A stretch of 64,000 bases of DNA from the NCBI GenBank assembly GCA_031472005.1, contig PZJY01000004.1, positions 2,454,556 to 2,518,555 on the forward strand. Reading direction: 5' to 3'. The stretch is from Tetracladium setigerum. Its lineage: Eukaryota > Ascomycota > Leotiomycetes > Helotiales. Below are positions 23,488 to 35,794 of this stretch, in pieces (the first letter of the stretch is position 1; the number at the start of each line of letters is the position of its first letter). The translations under genes and the position numbers were made by a program. Below the pieces are notes generated by a model. That model worked only from the letters and a program-made list of their open reading frames with translations. It was not told the origin of the DNA and made no database searches.

Positions 23488-25233
23488 TCAACATGTCAAA
23501 AAGCGGTCAAAGGTCTGGATGGAATCTACGAAGTTGAAACTGCATTGATCATAACTTTTGCACCTCTGCGACATATCAACATGCCCGCAGCTATCGACGA
23601 AGCAAAACACACAATTTTTACCACTAGCCTGCCAATACCCATTCCAAACCGGCCTCAATACGCCTGCCTGCCCTTCGGACGAAACACTTGCCTGCCCTTC
23701 AGAAAACACGCCTCTGCTTCCTCTCTCAGGCACCACCCCTCGATCTAAATTCCCCAAGAAGGTCACGAGTACCGCACCATATCTGGGACCATTAGCAAGG
23801 GAATTATTATTGCTCAGAGGAACGTACGCGCAGGAACCCACTAATACCTGATGGATTCGAGCCTCGGTCATCAAGGACATAATTGCAGCAAAACAAAACA
23901 CGAACCCAAATACCAGTCCTGCCATAAGAAATCTTGCCATGGGGACCAGGAAGAGGAGAAGGACTGGGAGAAGGAGAACTGTGACGGCCACCAATACCGA
24001 AACCATCCTGATGACAGTGTTGAACCTCTCAGGCGAGAAGTGCGTGACGAAGGGGTCATCTGTTTTCTGCAACTCGCGACTTGTTTGCAAGAATTTCTGT
24101 ATCCATGTTAGCACTGAGTTCCGAGAAGTATCTTGGGATGCAGAACCTTAAGCGGAAACCGTGGGTGCTTATCGAGAAACGATTCGAGCATGTTCGTTGC
24201 ATGTATATCCGTACCCGAACTTGCTACCGAGATGAAGTCATCTGTCTGATAAATGAAGTCAAACTTATCTTCTGCAAGTGGCTTCTCATTCCACATCCAG
24301 TTGAACAAACCGATTGGTTGATGTGGAGGTGGTTGGCGTAGATTTCGGACTTGATTGCACTGCAATAGAAACCCAACTGTAGAGCCATTAGCCGGTATTC
24401 TTTTTTCCAAGCAAAAACAGACAATAGTCTTCAAGTTTCTCCTGTATTTCCATCATCAATTCCTTTTGCTCTTTACCCCAACCTCCAGAATCCCCGGATC
24501 CTTTCAAGCAGAGTTTCTTTTTTTCGTCAGAGTCATTCTTGTTGTCCAAATCTCTCAATGTTCTTTCCAGTTGTGCTAACTCGATAGTCTTGTGAAGGAG
24601 TACTCGACTTGACAGCTGGCCCCATTTTCTATATAGTGCAAAGCAGTCGTTGGAATTTAGGAACGCTGCGAGTTGTGGTATTCCTGCTGGAAAGTCGTCA
24701 ACTGGAAGACTCTAGTTAGCATGATTCATGAAAATCTTTCAACAGGACGTGGCATTTACCTCTCTCGGTTCTGAGTCTGTTATAGCCGTGTTTAACGTCG
24801 TATGCCTTCTTTTCCTCGTCTGTTTGTTTGATGGACCAAGGCGGTGCCAGTATTTTGAGAAGTCGGTTCCATTTCGACTCATCAAGCGCGGTGGGCGCTG
24901 TGGACTCTAAATGCTTTGTCAGTACTCCAGAGACAGCAGAAAGTGGGCTTTCTCTCGTAAACTACCTTCTGGATTTTTTTCTTGCTCTTCAGCGCTATCG
25001 GATACTTCTGTCGATGCCCGCTGGCTTTCGTTGCTTGAAGAGTCTGTTGTTGCTCGTGAGACCGTGGCTCGATTTCGTACCCCATACTCTTGGAGAACGG
25101 CCATATCTACCTGCAGCCTGGGCTCGGCTCGTTCCGCGCTATCAGCATCGAGAGAGTAAGTACTTGCTGGCAGAGTATTCAGAAGGATTTCAACCGCCAT
25201 AGCGGTCTCTGAACCGATCACCAGAGTAGCCAT
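23488..25233 (-). CDS. DUF6594 integral membrane protein
   Basis: Fungal DUF6594 family of unknown function. Five exons: 25233-24966, 24906-24760, 24701-24423, 24376-24147, 24096-23488, 510 aa with consistent phases. The N-terminal 100 residues are polar and Ser/Glu-rich. The domain begins DFPAGIPQLAAFLNSNDCFALYRKW, followed by a coiled coil (LLHKTIELAQLERTLRDLD) and FNWMWNEKPLAEDKFDFIYQTDDFI. Two or three membrane helices end it (TVIRMVSVLVAVTVLLLPVL, ARFLMAGLVFGFVFCFAAIM). The last two introns are very short (46 and 50 nt, ending CTACAG and ATACAG with CTAAT/CTAAC branch sites). Without removing them the frame seems broken. The C-terminal ~90 residues are unusually polar for the family, so the true end is less certain. 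Confidence 0.82.
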
Positions 25234-28200
25234 GATGGAGGATAACAATTTTCGACATTTCCAAGGAGCAGGAAACCACCTTTTATCCAACACTGCCACT
25301 ACAAACAATTCATACACTGGCGGTCTGGAAAACTGAGGCGACCGACCGGTGCCCAACAAGTACTCGTCTGAAGAAAGGAAGGGGGGGGGGGGAGTGAGAT
25401 TGGGTCACCCACACAAGTTATACTCCACGAATCAAACCACACTCGAAATTGTCGGCTATTTACTGGAACACTACTCTTCTGCAAGGCTACTGCTCGTCTA
25501 TTTCCAAATGTTATGAGGATTTCTAGAAGATGATTTTTTGTGCTGGTGTTGGGGAATTTCTGCGCAACCCTCGGGTACCTCAGCAGCGATGCATCTGCGC
25601 GAAACTGATGGGCGGGAGTCAGCTACTTATAGGCAAATCTTGCAGGGCGTTAGCAGCCCGGCTGGCCATTGGATATTAACTTGATGGGATGCTGTGAGAC
25701 GAAATACGAGGCTCTGCCAACGAAACGAATATCTCATCACTCAATTCACACAGACGACTTGGTCATTTCTTCGAATTCTGTTGGCTACATCGCATATTAT
25801 AATCTGTATATTTGGTCGTGCTATTTTGATGTAATTCAAAATGATTATGATTATCATTATATTTGTGATCCTCTTGCTAGCTAACATTGTGATACTTTTG
25901 AAATTAAACGGCCTTGTTCTGCTTTTGCTACACAATCATAAAGCCTTCGATTGTGTAGTTATCTGTCACAATAATTTCCAGAGTTACTAGACCACCACTA
26001 TCGTTTGATGTGCAAAATACATTAGATCCCCGACAGCTCACTCATTTGGTGGTGGATGGGTGGGTGACCGTTGTTACTGTTCTATCGATCAAGTCTACCG
26101 ACCCCGATGGCCGTGCTGGAAGAGGAGGATGGAGGAGGAAACTGCCAAATTAACTTAGACTCCATCATAACACAGCGAAACATAACTCATACTGGTTCCG
26201 GCTCTGGCTTCGGTTCGCATCCACCAGGAACGAGTATTGGTTCATGCGTACTCGTACACCCTCGGTTCTCGAATCTCTGCCTCGAACCCTCCGCCTCGAG
26301 ATCATAGGCCCGTTGAAACCTTGTGGCATATGCCAACGAAAGTACTTGCGTAATGAGTGGCATATTTCAGAGTCTAGTTGTTGTTCGGCGTAGAATTCTG
26401 TAGACTGTCAGATCTGGTTCTGAGGCAGTCAGTGGTTTTTACGTATGCGAGTTGAAATCACTTCGAACAGAGAGCGTACAGAACCAACATACCTGAAAAT
26501 CTAGATGAAAGATAATTTGAACCTTCTCTTGAAGAATAATAAAGAAAGAGATGCTCCAAACAGAATTCAACGAGTCGATTTGGATGCTGTGGTACATTGA
26601 GTGCACGAAGGTGCTTGCTCTGGCCTCGAAAAAGTTATGTATATTTCTAGTGGGAAATCTACTACCAATTGGAATGGGGGACTCAAAATCCTCCAAACGA
26701 GCAGCAAAACCCGCGTCTTACCGTTTTGAGCCATTAGAACATGGCCGCGGGTCGCTGGCCATGGTGGTAAGGAGTTTCGATGGGCAGCCAGAAGGCTGGG
26801 ACGCGGGAGATGAATCAACAAGCGTCCTCGAGACAAACTTGAACGAAAATGACATGATTTTGGGGGCCTTGGACGGGGTAGGATTGGAGCAGACCTGAGA
26901 GAACAAGCTGGAGGGAACGTCCGCGCGACGAATTAGAAGAGTGCCATTGCTGTTGATTGGTCTAGATCTGACTGGGAGGAGATATATCTTTTCGCAGGGG
27001 GTTCATCCCCCAACTGACGGGGAAGAACCATCCGCAGCCGATTATACCCCGCGATTGGTCTCACTGATGGGGAAATATGCAAAAGCCATCCCCTTCTAGT
27101 GAGGCTCTGTGTTCTCCCGTCCCCATAAATAGAGCTGCCAGATAATGATTGTACTGAGGAGATCATCGTCGCAAACCGTCGCTCATCTCTGGACCCCCAG
27201 ATATCTATACTGCTCCGAATGGTAGGAAACTCGATTCGTGATCCAGATTCTGATAATGGAAGAGGGCGAATAAAACTTATGCGCCAGATGCCTTCTGTGA
27301 CTGGACTGTGATTCCAAGTTTGCGCCTGCGTGGGGAAATTCCTGCGTTATATGCTAGGTGCCCTCCTCACTAAGCGGCCCAGCCACCGCCGGCTTGTCGC
27401 TGCTCACGATGCCTTCGTTATTGTGTTTCGCGTGTTTTCTCCCCCTCCCCCTCTTCCTCTTTCCAAAGACTACCAAACAATCTTTCAACCGTTCAACAAC
27501 CCCATGAAAGCTCAAATACATGCAACTTAGTGGTGGCTCTTTTTAATGTTTCTGATGTTCGCAATTGTACTTGTTTTGCAGCGATTTCCAAAATTCGAAT
27601 TTTCGTAGCGAAGCATCATCAAGACGACAAGCCCTCCCTTTCTGCAGAGCACGGACTCAAGTCGCCTGAGGTATCTAATACCGTTGATGAGGAAAGAGCC
27701 AGGAAGTTTGCTTTATGTCCTTGTCGTGAAGTTCCGATCAGAGACTCGATCGAGGTGGTGTCTAAATTGCAAGCGCAAGATCAAAACAACGCCAAATTTA
27801 ACCGACAGCGTTCTCAGGAAGCGCTGAAAAAGAAAGCTTTGAAATTGACGAGTGTCATCCTTTCAAAAGCATCGCACTCTTATCTTTACTCGTCCAGGAC
27901 ATTCGCGCACAAGTTGTGTACCCACCCCACTGGAGCAGCATGCAAGAGTCCAAATTTGTGCCTCGGGTCGCAGATATGCGGCCGCTGAAATGTAATAACA
28001 ACACAACACACCACTTGCGAAATCAAACCAAACGATGCTTTCAACGGAATGGATAAACCCATCAACAATTGCGGAAAAACAACAATAAATTTCCAAAGTA
28101 GCAAGTGCAACTTATCCTCAAGTCCTGCAAAACAGCGCTCAATCAAGAAATATATCTCTCGCACGTCCGGAGTTGTGATTGTTCCATGTTCAAACATCAC

Positions 28201-30213
28201 ATACCCGGAACTTTCAAGGAGGGTTACAAAAGAGCCAGCTTTGACTCTTATTCCCGCCGATTCCCGACAATAGAAGAAACGAAACAAGTGTTGAAATATA
28301 TCCAATCCGTCATTCAGTCCTTCAGCCAACGACTTCTGTCTCGAATACCAAACAGGAGGCAGGCACCATTCTTATACACCCCGATCTCCGTCCCTTCCCG
28401 TTACTGAATCAATTATTTGTCAATCCGATTTCCAACCCATCCAGTGCGACCGAGTTGTTTGGTTATGGATGGAGCATGTCCTTCCGGGAAAGCTGTGAGG
28501 CATTTCTCTTCCCACTTTATCAGCGGTTGCCCGCCCACTCCTAAGCAACTCGCCAAGGTATAGTCCCTCTAAGTATAGAGGGGACATTTGCATTGGGGTG
28601 GGGATAGGGAAGTGCAACGAAGGGAAGGAAGGTAGTAAATGGCAACGAAGGGGGAAGAGGGCCCATATGCATGTCATCCCACGCTCGCTGCAAGTTCGAA
28701 TTGCGTTTTGTTGATGCATGTACTTATATCGCGGCCCGACCAGAGAAGTTCCCGTTTTTGGTGTGGAAGTAAATGTGGAAGATGATTCGGATCAGTTCTT
28801 CCTTCCTTCTTTGATACCCACGTCTAGCAGCAATACCTTCCCACTCAAACGGCGGTGCAGATAAAAGACAAGGCTGAAGCGAACTCTTCCATTTGCTTGG
28901 ATCGATTGCGGTTATTTCTTGATATCGATCCTTGAATTGCTGCCCGATGACAGTCCTTCTTGTATTCGTGTGGGTGGTCGCTCAGGTTTGGTTGACCTAT
29001 AAGAAATAATTTGGATCAATGAGGGTGTGGTCACAGCCCCAGTCCTCTGCGTTATGTATCATCAGCAGCCAAAAGAAAATCCAACACCAGTGATCGCAAC
29101 AGCCTTCCTTGGGAATGGAAATGGTTGAGGCCAAATTCTTTCATGAAACGAACTGAAAAGGGCTGAAGAACGACTTGGAGACATGCCACGTCTCATTCAC
29201 AAATTCACATCAGGTTTCAAAAGCGTGCTTTTTCGACTCGGCGAGATTATTTCGACATTTAACAAAAGTGTGAGTAAATACACTGTGGAAAAGAAGAAGA
29301 CAGTCCTTGAGTAGTCGCCAAAGAAATAGAGAAAAAACAAACTTTCATCCTATTGAACCTGATATCAGCCCACAAATTCACAAGTGCATTACGCAAACAC
29401 CATACGCTCTTGAACGAATCATAAAATCCTATGTTTCCGCTGTGTCTCCCCAAGTCAGCCATCATCCATGAACAGAAAAAGTGACGAGCGTATCATGTTG
29501 GTTATTTAACCGACTGTGGAATCACTCTCACTTACAGCGAGCCAGTTACATCTACAGAAGTACGTGATACTGTATGCGATGGTGGTGCTCTCTGTTTGGC
29601 GAAATGCTATTATTACGCACAAAGCAGCTGAATTGAATGCTGAGAGATAATTCCTTTCCACCTCTTTTTGAATTTCATGACGTTTCATACACACTGCTTC
29701 CGTTCCTTGAAGTCATTCAGAGCAACAGAAGGATAATACACATGCCTCATCGATGTTACCAGGAACGCCCCCTCCCCTTCAAAGCTTGCCGAGCAGGATA
29801 ATAAGATCCGACATGTTCGTCTTGGAAATATACAGGAACTTAGACCAAACTCTTCCAGTTTTTTTTGGCGGAAAAGAGGAGTCGATGAATTATGCGATAT
29901 CCTTCACATGATGAGGTGGAGAGAACCACCAATTGGACAACCACAACCACGCAGCCATAAATACTGCACTCCCCAAGAAACAATCCGAAACGCACATGAA
30001 ATGGGGTTATAGAGTATATTAATAAGCTTAAGCGTTCCATCCATCCGTAATATCCAATGGGGTATCATCGTAAGTTCATATATACATACAATCATTAAAT
30101 CTTCGATCTTAAAATCCAAACGTTCTCCTCTCCATCTCATCGAAAACCCTTTTTACTAAACCACCGCCTGCCATTACCACAGTATCACTTTTTCTCACCC
30201 ATTATTAATATAT
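25234..30213. other. Gene-poor region, no supportable gene
   Basis: 5 kb with only short overlapping frames on both strands. The longest are a plus-strand frame at 27530-27988 and a minus-strand frame at 27886-28329, neither recognisable. A small plus-strand frame at about 26674-26898 (MGDSKSSKRAAKPASYRFEP..) has acceptable composition but no similarity I know. The start of the region holds the DUF6594 promoter, with a G run at about 25379-25390. No repeat family or transposon was identified. Confidence 0.45.
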
Positions 30214-33200
30214 CTAGACAACTCTCAAAATAACTCTCCACCCCACCGCCCCCGCCTCTCTGACTGCACAGGCCAAACATCCTCTCCCCCTCCTACTCAC
30301 CAACGCATTCCACCCCCTTTCCGCACAAAGCGCACGTCCCAACATCTCAAGATCGCTGCCAAACCTTGACGTTGTGTGATCTCTCAATGCTCTGCCATTA
30401 CCGTGCTCAAGCTCATGATCACCAGAACCAGAGGGCGAGGTTGAAGATGGTTGGGGAGGGAAGATGTCCATCGTTGCGTCCGTGCAGTCGATTATGAGGA
30501 CTTTGGGGATATTGCTTGATGTGGTGTGAGTTGAGAAATGAGCTTTCGAAGGGGATTGGGGCGGGGAGAGGAAGGAGGAGAAGGAGGTTGAAGATGGCAT
30601 GGAGAGAACATGGCTTAGCGGGATTTTGGTGTAGGTGAATGCCTTGTGGAGTGGATGCCCTAAGGGAGGTGGTTAGTTGACGTTGAGTTGGAGGGCAGTG
30701 TGGACATACCAGCGTGCTCAGATGCCCTGTAGCCACTCGAGCTGTGGAATGATGGGCTAGTGGGGGAGTGTAGCTGGATGGTGCTTCGGGATGGAACGCA
30801 GGGTTGTGCAGTAAGGAAATAAATGTCGTTATTTAAGGAGAGGTTGACCTCTTTCATGGCCTCGCCTTCCACCTGCAGAGAGAAGCGCATCATGGCAGAG
30901 TATAGCTTGATTCTTGATGGTTCGCTCTGTTGAGTTGTGTCTGAAAGGGGTGTGCCATCTTTGTCCTTGGTTGGTGAAGCCGGGACGGAATCCTCAGTGG
31001 CGAAAAGATCAAGCGACTCGAAATTCACTGCAACTGCTGCCTCAGAGGGCTCGTCTGATGGCAGAATGAAGTCGCCTGGCAACGCCGAAGAAATATCAGC
31101 TCCACCAAGGACATGCCCTCTTTGTTCTATTGTCGCTTTACGCAAGATTCGAGGCCTTTTCTCCTTCGTTTCGGAAGCAGCTGACTATTGTTAGTCTATA
31201 CATTTCAAATCCCACACCCGAACAAGAGAAAGGACATACAATCATCCATATTTTCAACATCAATGTCAATCCACTCTTCCTTCACCCCTCTTGGAAGGAC
31301 GTCAGAGGAGATCCAACCCATGCACTCAGCAGAATTCTTCCCCGCTGCAAGGACACGTCCCACCACACAGCTTGTACTCCAGAAGCTTCTCGACTGATAA
31401 ACGAAGCCTCCATAAAGGTTTGCTTCTTCTCCGAGTTTTGCAACTGCCTCTGAGTCGTTTTCCAACAACGTCGATATAAGAAAGTGGCTCAAGCTCTCTC
31501 CTGGTAGAATTAAACCGGAAACATACGAATTTGAGAGCCATCCGGCCGGGTGTACTATTGCGGACATCCTGTCGTTAATGGACGAAAGTCCCCTCCGCAG
31601 GCCTGGCCGGTTTGGAAAGTACGAAGATCGCTGCGCTGACACTGACCGAGGAGTACCGATTGGACTGTTGCTCGTGCTTTCAGATATAGTTATACCATTA
31701 GCAGAAACCTTGTCCACGATTTTATCAACGTTGGGCCAGTTGATCCTACGAGCAAAGTGGACGAGCCCTCGGATCTGTCGAGCCTGATGCCTCCCTTCAA
31801 ACTTAAGGTCATTAATTGATTCTTGGACAACGGCTTCGGGTTGAGCAGTTCCCGTAAGACTTGCTAGCCATCCTGTTGCGGGCTTCTCCTCAACTGCAGG
31901 AATTGTTTTTGTCTTCTGTATTCGAATATTCTCAAGCCATTGCCGTGCAAGAATTATAGACCACCTGACACTAGTTGTCGCCTTCTTCTCGAAGCGCTGG
32001 ATCTCTTCGGGTTTGAGCGTACTTTCTCCAGTATCGAAGGTTTTCGATACCATATCCAGTCTTATCAGCAGCTCACAAGACAGCAATATTTGAAGCAGTA
32101 GCCAAAACTTTTGTGTGCTTTGCTCGTGGAATACTTCATCGTTGACTTCGGCCTTGAGATCCAGCTCGGGGGAAGATCCCCAGAGCAACAGACCGAGGCG
32201 AATCCGCCATTCAACTTTGCTAAAGTCGAACCAAACATGCTCCATACTTAAAACACGGACCAATGCCTCTATCTGTACGTGTAGGCTGTAAGGATCATTC
32301 ATATCTGTAACTCTAGAGGGCGGGTGAATTATCTGCGTAAAAAGCTCTGTGTAGAGCTCTACTGAATGTCGCGGCTGCGCATTTGCACCCTCGTGGTAGT
32401 TATCTGACACATTTGATAGCCGTTCAATCAATGCCGAATCAGTGAGTGGTCTAGCCCCTTCTTTTCCGTTTAGGAACCTCCATCGGTGTTCCGAAACCAC
32501 CTTTTCGTTATCTGAATCTTCGTTGGGATTTTGAAGCGCATCGGCTACTCCCAACTCTAGTGCAGCTTGAAAGCCCATTGTGCCCCTTTCCAGTCCTTGC
32601 ATACTGAGCATACTCGGCCGTTCTCGACAACGAGGCACGAAATGTGCTTTGTGATCTTCGTGATGTGCGCAAGCATCTTGACATACGTGCGGCCAAGCTG
32701 TAACGCACGTCCATGCCTCATCCTGTATCATGACATGATCTGTCAAGTCCCGCACGTTCACCTCAGTATTATAGGGATATGCCACCGACGGATGGGCAGC
32801 TCCAGTACCATGGCCCTCAGATCTAGCAAAGAAGTGTGGAGCTCCCGAGAATAGCTTTTCGAGATCAGCCAAGGCGAGGGGAGCAATGATCCGATCCAGC
32901 TTGACAGATGGCTTCGGGGCAGGCGCCTGTTCGGCCGAGCTCTCCGGCCGTGGAGCGGGAGGGAGGGGCTTATTGGAATTGGACATAGGGCTCGTGGGAG
33001 GTTCAGTATTCGGGGAAGGGAGAGGGTGTTCTGGTGTTGGACTCGTTGGGTTCTAGAAAATGATCAGCAATATCCAGTTCATATAATGCCTGGCCTGACT
33101 GTTGGCAGTAGAGCAAGAGGTCTAGATTCCACGTCATGCACACAAGCAAAAGAATGCAGCTTGGCTCGTACCACTGATTTGCCATCATCATGTTGCGTCT

Positions 33201-33378
33201 GGTTCGCCAATGTTGATGACTTCTTGTTGACGCTGGATCTCTTCAAGAGGCGTTTGAAGAAGGCACGTTTTGAGGAATGTTCCTTCTCCGTAGCGCTACC
33301 ATTGGGAAGCTCGACATGCCTTGGGTCAATTTGCTGGCTCAGTCTCGAGGACTTAAGAGATGAACTGAACAAGGGCAT
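30214..33378 (-). CDS. Large conserved-looking protein of unknown function, 978 aa
   Basis: Four exons: 33378-33172, 33052-31240, 31180-30710, 30659-30214, with phases agreeing. The ATG at 33378 opens MPLFSSSLKSSR; an open frame runs further upstream but without an ATG. Order of parts: a basic Ser-rich N-terminus (RAFFKRLLKRSS); a Pro-rich stretch; a long probably alpha-helical core of about 350 residues beginning LDRIIAPLALADLEKLFSG and including ALVRVLSMEHVWFDFSKVEWRIRLGLLLWG; then a Ser-rich region; a small globular block (YVSGLILPGESLSHFLISTLLEND..GGFVYQSRSFWSTSCVVGRVLAAG); and a C-terminal acidic/polar part ending in a Pro/Ser-rich tail. No catalytic motif, signal peptide or membrane helix is seen. 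I do not recognise a named family. Confidence 0.8.
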
Positions 33379-35040
33379 CTTGCAGGAGGAATCCACAGGC
33401 CATAAGATGCAATGATGATGATGCCCATGGGGTCATCTGATCGAGGCCAGGCTTGGTGGATCTATCTGCCTTGAGTTTTGCCAAAGGAAAGGGGATAAGA
33501 ACGAAGGCCAAAAACAAGCGGGTGTTGTACGGTAAGATACCGACTGATTGTACTCTACAGTACAGGAAAAGAAGAAGGCCGAGCTGAGATATGTTGTTAT
33601 TGAGGTGTAGTCTGGGAATACGGCAAAGCAGGTTGGGTTATAATAACAGTAAGAACAGGAAATTAGGGATGAGGCGGCGTATGCACGATACTCTCATCTC
33701 ATGGATGCAGGATGCAGTCACCAAGCAGTAAGGTACAGTACAGTAAGGTAATAATCATGGCATGACGGCGCGCAACCAACCGGTGGAGAGAGAGTCAATT
33801 TCCACTACTTGAAATCAGGGATGGCATCAGCTGGGCCGGGCTGGAAGCATTCGAAAACTGGGAGAGAAGATGGGGGTTGGAGGGAAGATGGAAGAGGAGA
33901 GGGAGAGGGAGAGGGGTGTTGACAGCTGAGCTTGTTTTCTGGCAAGGGTCCACATCCTCAGCATGTGAAGTCATCATCGTCCCTCCCATCTTGGCAGAGA
34001 AGTTGGTTATCGCATAATTGATTCAATTCAATTACCATTGTGCAACAGTAATGGGAACACGTGGAACACGTTGAATTCCCGGGTAAGATTGCTACCTGTA
34101 GGTACGTATCAGATCAGATATCAGATCAGACTGACGGACAGGTAATAATGCGAGTAGCGTATGTTACCAATCGCAAGACAGAGTTGGCAGATCATAGTCT
34201 TTTCATTGATGGGAAGTAGGTTGGGCGGATATTGGGGACCACCACAAGCATGATAAGTAGGTAAGATAATAAGAGGTAAGATATAGTCCATTGAGGCCAA
34301 TCAAATGTGCTTGACAGGCAGTTCATTAGACATCATTCTCGGTTGGATGCGTTTCAAGTCTATAAAGCTTTATTCAATACTGCAAGTTTATGGTTGCGTC
34401 AGAAAGTGGTAAAACACCCTTCCGAGGTATGCTGCATGAAACACCCCCCATTGTTCAATCTACCGCTGGCAGTTTGGTGTGTTGTAACTTGTCAGAACTC
34501 CTTGTAAAGACAAGAAGGATTTGCGGACACATGTGCCAGTGTTGAATGGGCTCCTAGGCAAATCCTTTGTGTAACTCCCAAGCTTCGGCTTCGTACACTT
34601 GGTCCAAGCAATTTTGTTGAGATATGCTAAAGCTCGAGGTACGCAAACTTTCAGCCTTATTGCTGAACGTAAGCTGATGCCCAACCACTTTGGGTGAAGG
34701 GAAATTAATTTTTGTGAGTTCGAGATTTGACTCTGGACGAGTGAGGCATGCTGATCTACCATTGGTCGAAACTTGAGATGATGGGAAAAAGAGGGTGAAG
34801 TTACTGCACCATCCGAGGAAGCCATACACGACCTCCAACAAAGTCGACTGATATTCCAATTTATCGTCGTAAATGCCCAAAATGATGTGTAAATTATTTC
34901 AGGCGCATTCCGTCTGTCGCCATGAACGCTTCTCTTAATCTTCCAACTCCTCCTATGCTTGGGTATCTTTAAATGATCGCTTTAAAAATAACCATGGACG
35001 CCTCGCAAAATCGAACTGTTTCTAGTGATATGCTATATCG
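33379..35040. other. Intergenic
   Basis: 1.7 kb between the start of the 978-aa gene and the stop of the roadblock gene. It includes purine-rich GAGAGG runs (about 33895-33915) and a GTACAGTA/CAGTAAGG direct repeat (about 33728-33752). Minus-strand frames at 34460-34880 are open for 110-120 codons in two frames but show no recognisable family. Confidence 0.45.
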
Positions 35041-35557
35041 CTATGCAGATGAGGTATCGTGAACCACGACGAATATGTACTTGGGATCGGGTACAATGAC
35101 CAGCTCGTGTTTCTTCGTTCGAAGTCGTAGGAGTTTGGCAGTATCCTAGCCACCAGTCATTAGCTTTCCGCTCGGCTTGAAATAAGCAAAGAAGATATCA
35201 TACCTCCGAGTCCAGTGTGTGAATTAGTTTCTCGGTTGCATTCACGTAATTCCAAACCATGGATGCCAGCTCCTCGACGCCCTGTTCCTTCTGATTTCCA
35301 TCATCTTGCAGGGCGTGCGGCGCACTGGTATTGCCGTTCGCGGACAACGATGATTCTGTCCGAAGCCATAGAAATGATCCGGTAGATTGTAGCACAGTCT
35401 TGAGGGACCTGTCTATCACTAATGCCGATTTCACTCCAGGTTTGGCAGAAAGTCTGGTCAAGGTCTCTGAGAAGTTTGGTGACATCTGTAGCAATTATTA
35501 GTACGATTGCTAATGTTTTGAGCTTGGGTTGATTGTAATTACCATTGTGGTCTCCAT
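35041..35557 (-). CDS. Dynein light chain, roadblock/LC7 type
   Basis: Small subunit that binds the intermediate chain of cytoplasmic dynein. Three exons, 35557-35543 (5 codons only), 35485-35204 and 35145-35041, giving 133 aa. The LC7 fold reads ETLTRLSAKPGVKSALVIDRS (helix 1/strand 1), VEELASMVWNYVNATEKLIHTLDSE (long helix), then LLRLRTKKHELVIVPDPKYIFVVVHD (C-terminal strands). The final KKHELVIVPD block matches dynein roadblock rather than the Ragulator relatives. A Ser/Asn-rich loop of about 25 residues (SSLSANGNTSAPHALQDDG) lengthens it relative to the roughly 100-aa animal protein. It is divergent from IPI1 with only about 240 bases between the starts. Confidence 0.9.
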
Positions 35558-35794
35558 TTCGAAGATTAGAAGAGATAGTTTGATCCTGAGGTCGCTGTGA
35601 AATGGGAACAGACGAACAACAACAGGGAGAGCTGGATATTGTATGTGTAGGTCGAAAGAGGCTAGCGTGTGTCAAAAAGTTATTCCGCTCCGATACCTTG
35701 GCGACAAAACTTCCTTCTTACTGTAGCTATCATATTTCACATACTTCCATCTCACGACTCCATACCAGAATTTCTCTGGTATTTATTTAACAAG
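35558..35794. promoter_or_regulatory. Shared divergent promoter, roadblock / IPI1
   Basis: 237 bases separate the two start codons of divergently transcribed genes, so both promoters and both leaders must lie here. I could not single out a specific element. Confidence 0.6.

Noticed and set aside
24097..24422. Apparent frameshifts in the DUF6594 gene near 24401 and 24146
   Set aside because: Both are explained by short introns (46 nt, 24422-24377; 50 nt, 24146-24097) with GT..CTAAT/CTAAC..ACAG signals. The spliced frame reads the conserved domain without a break.
27530..28329. Overlapping frames on both strands at 27.5-28.3 kb
   Set aside because: Neither has recognisable motifs or clear splice partners, and they overlap each other antisense.
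34460..34880. Two minus-strand frames of about 110-120 codons
   Set aside because: They overlap in different frames with no known domain, and there is no evidence which, if either, is used.
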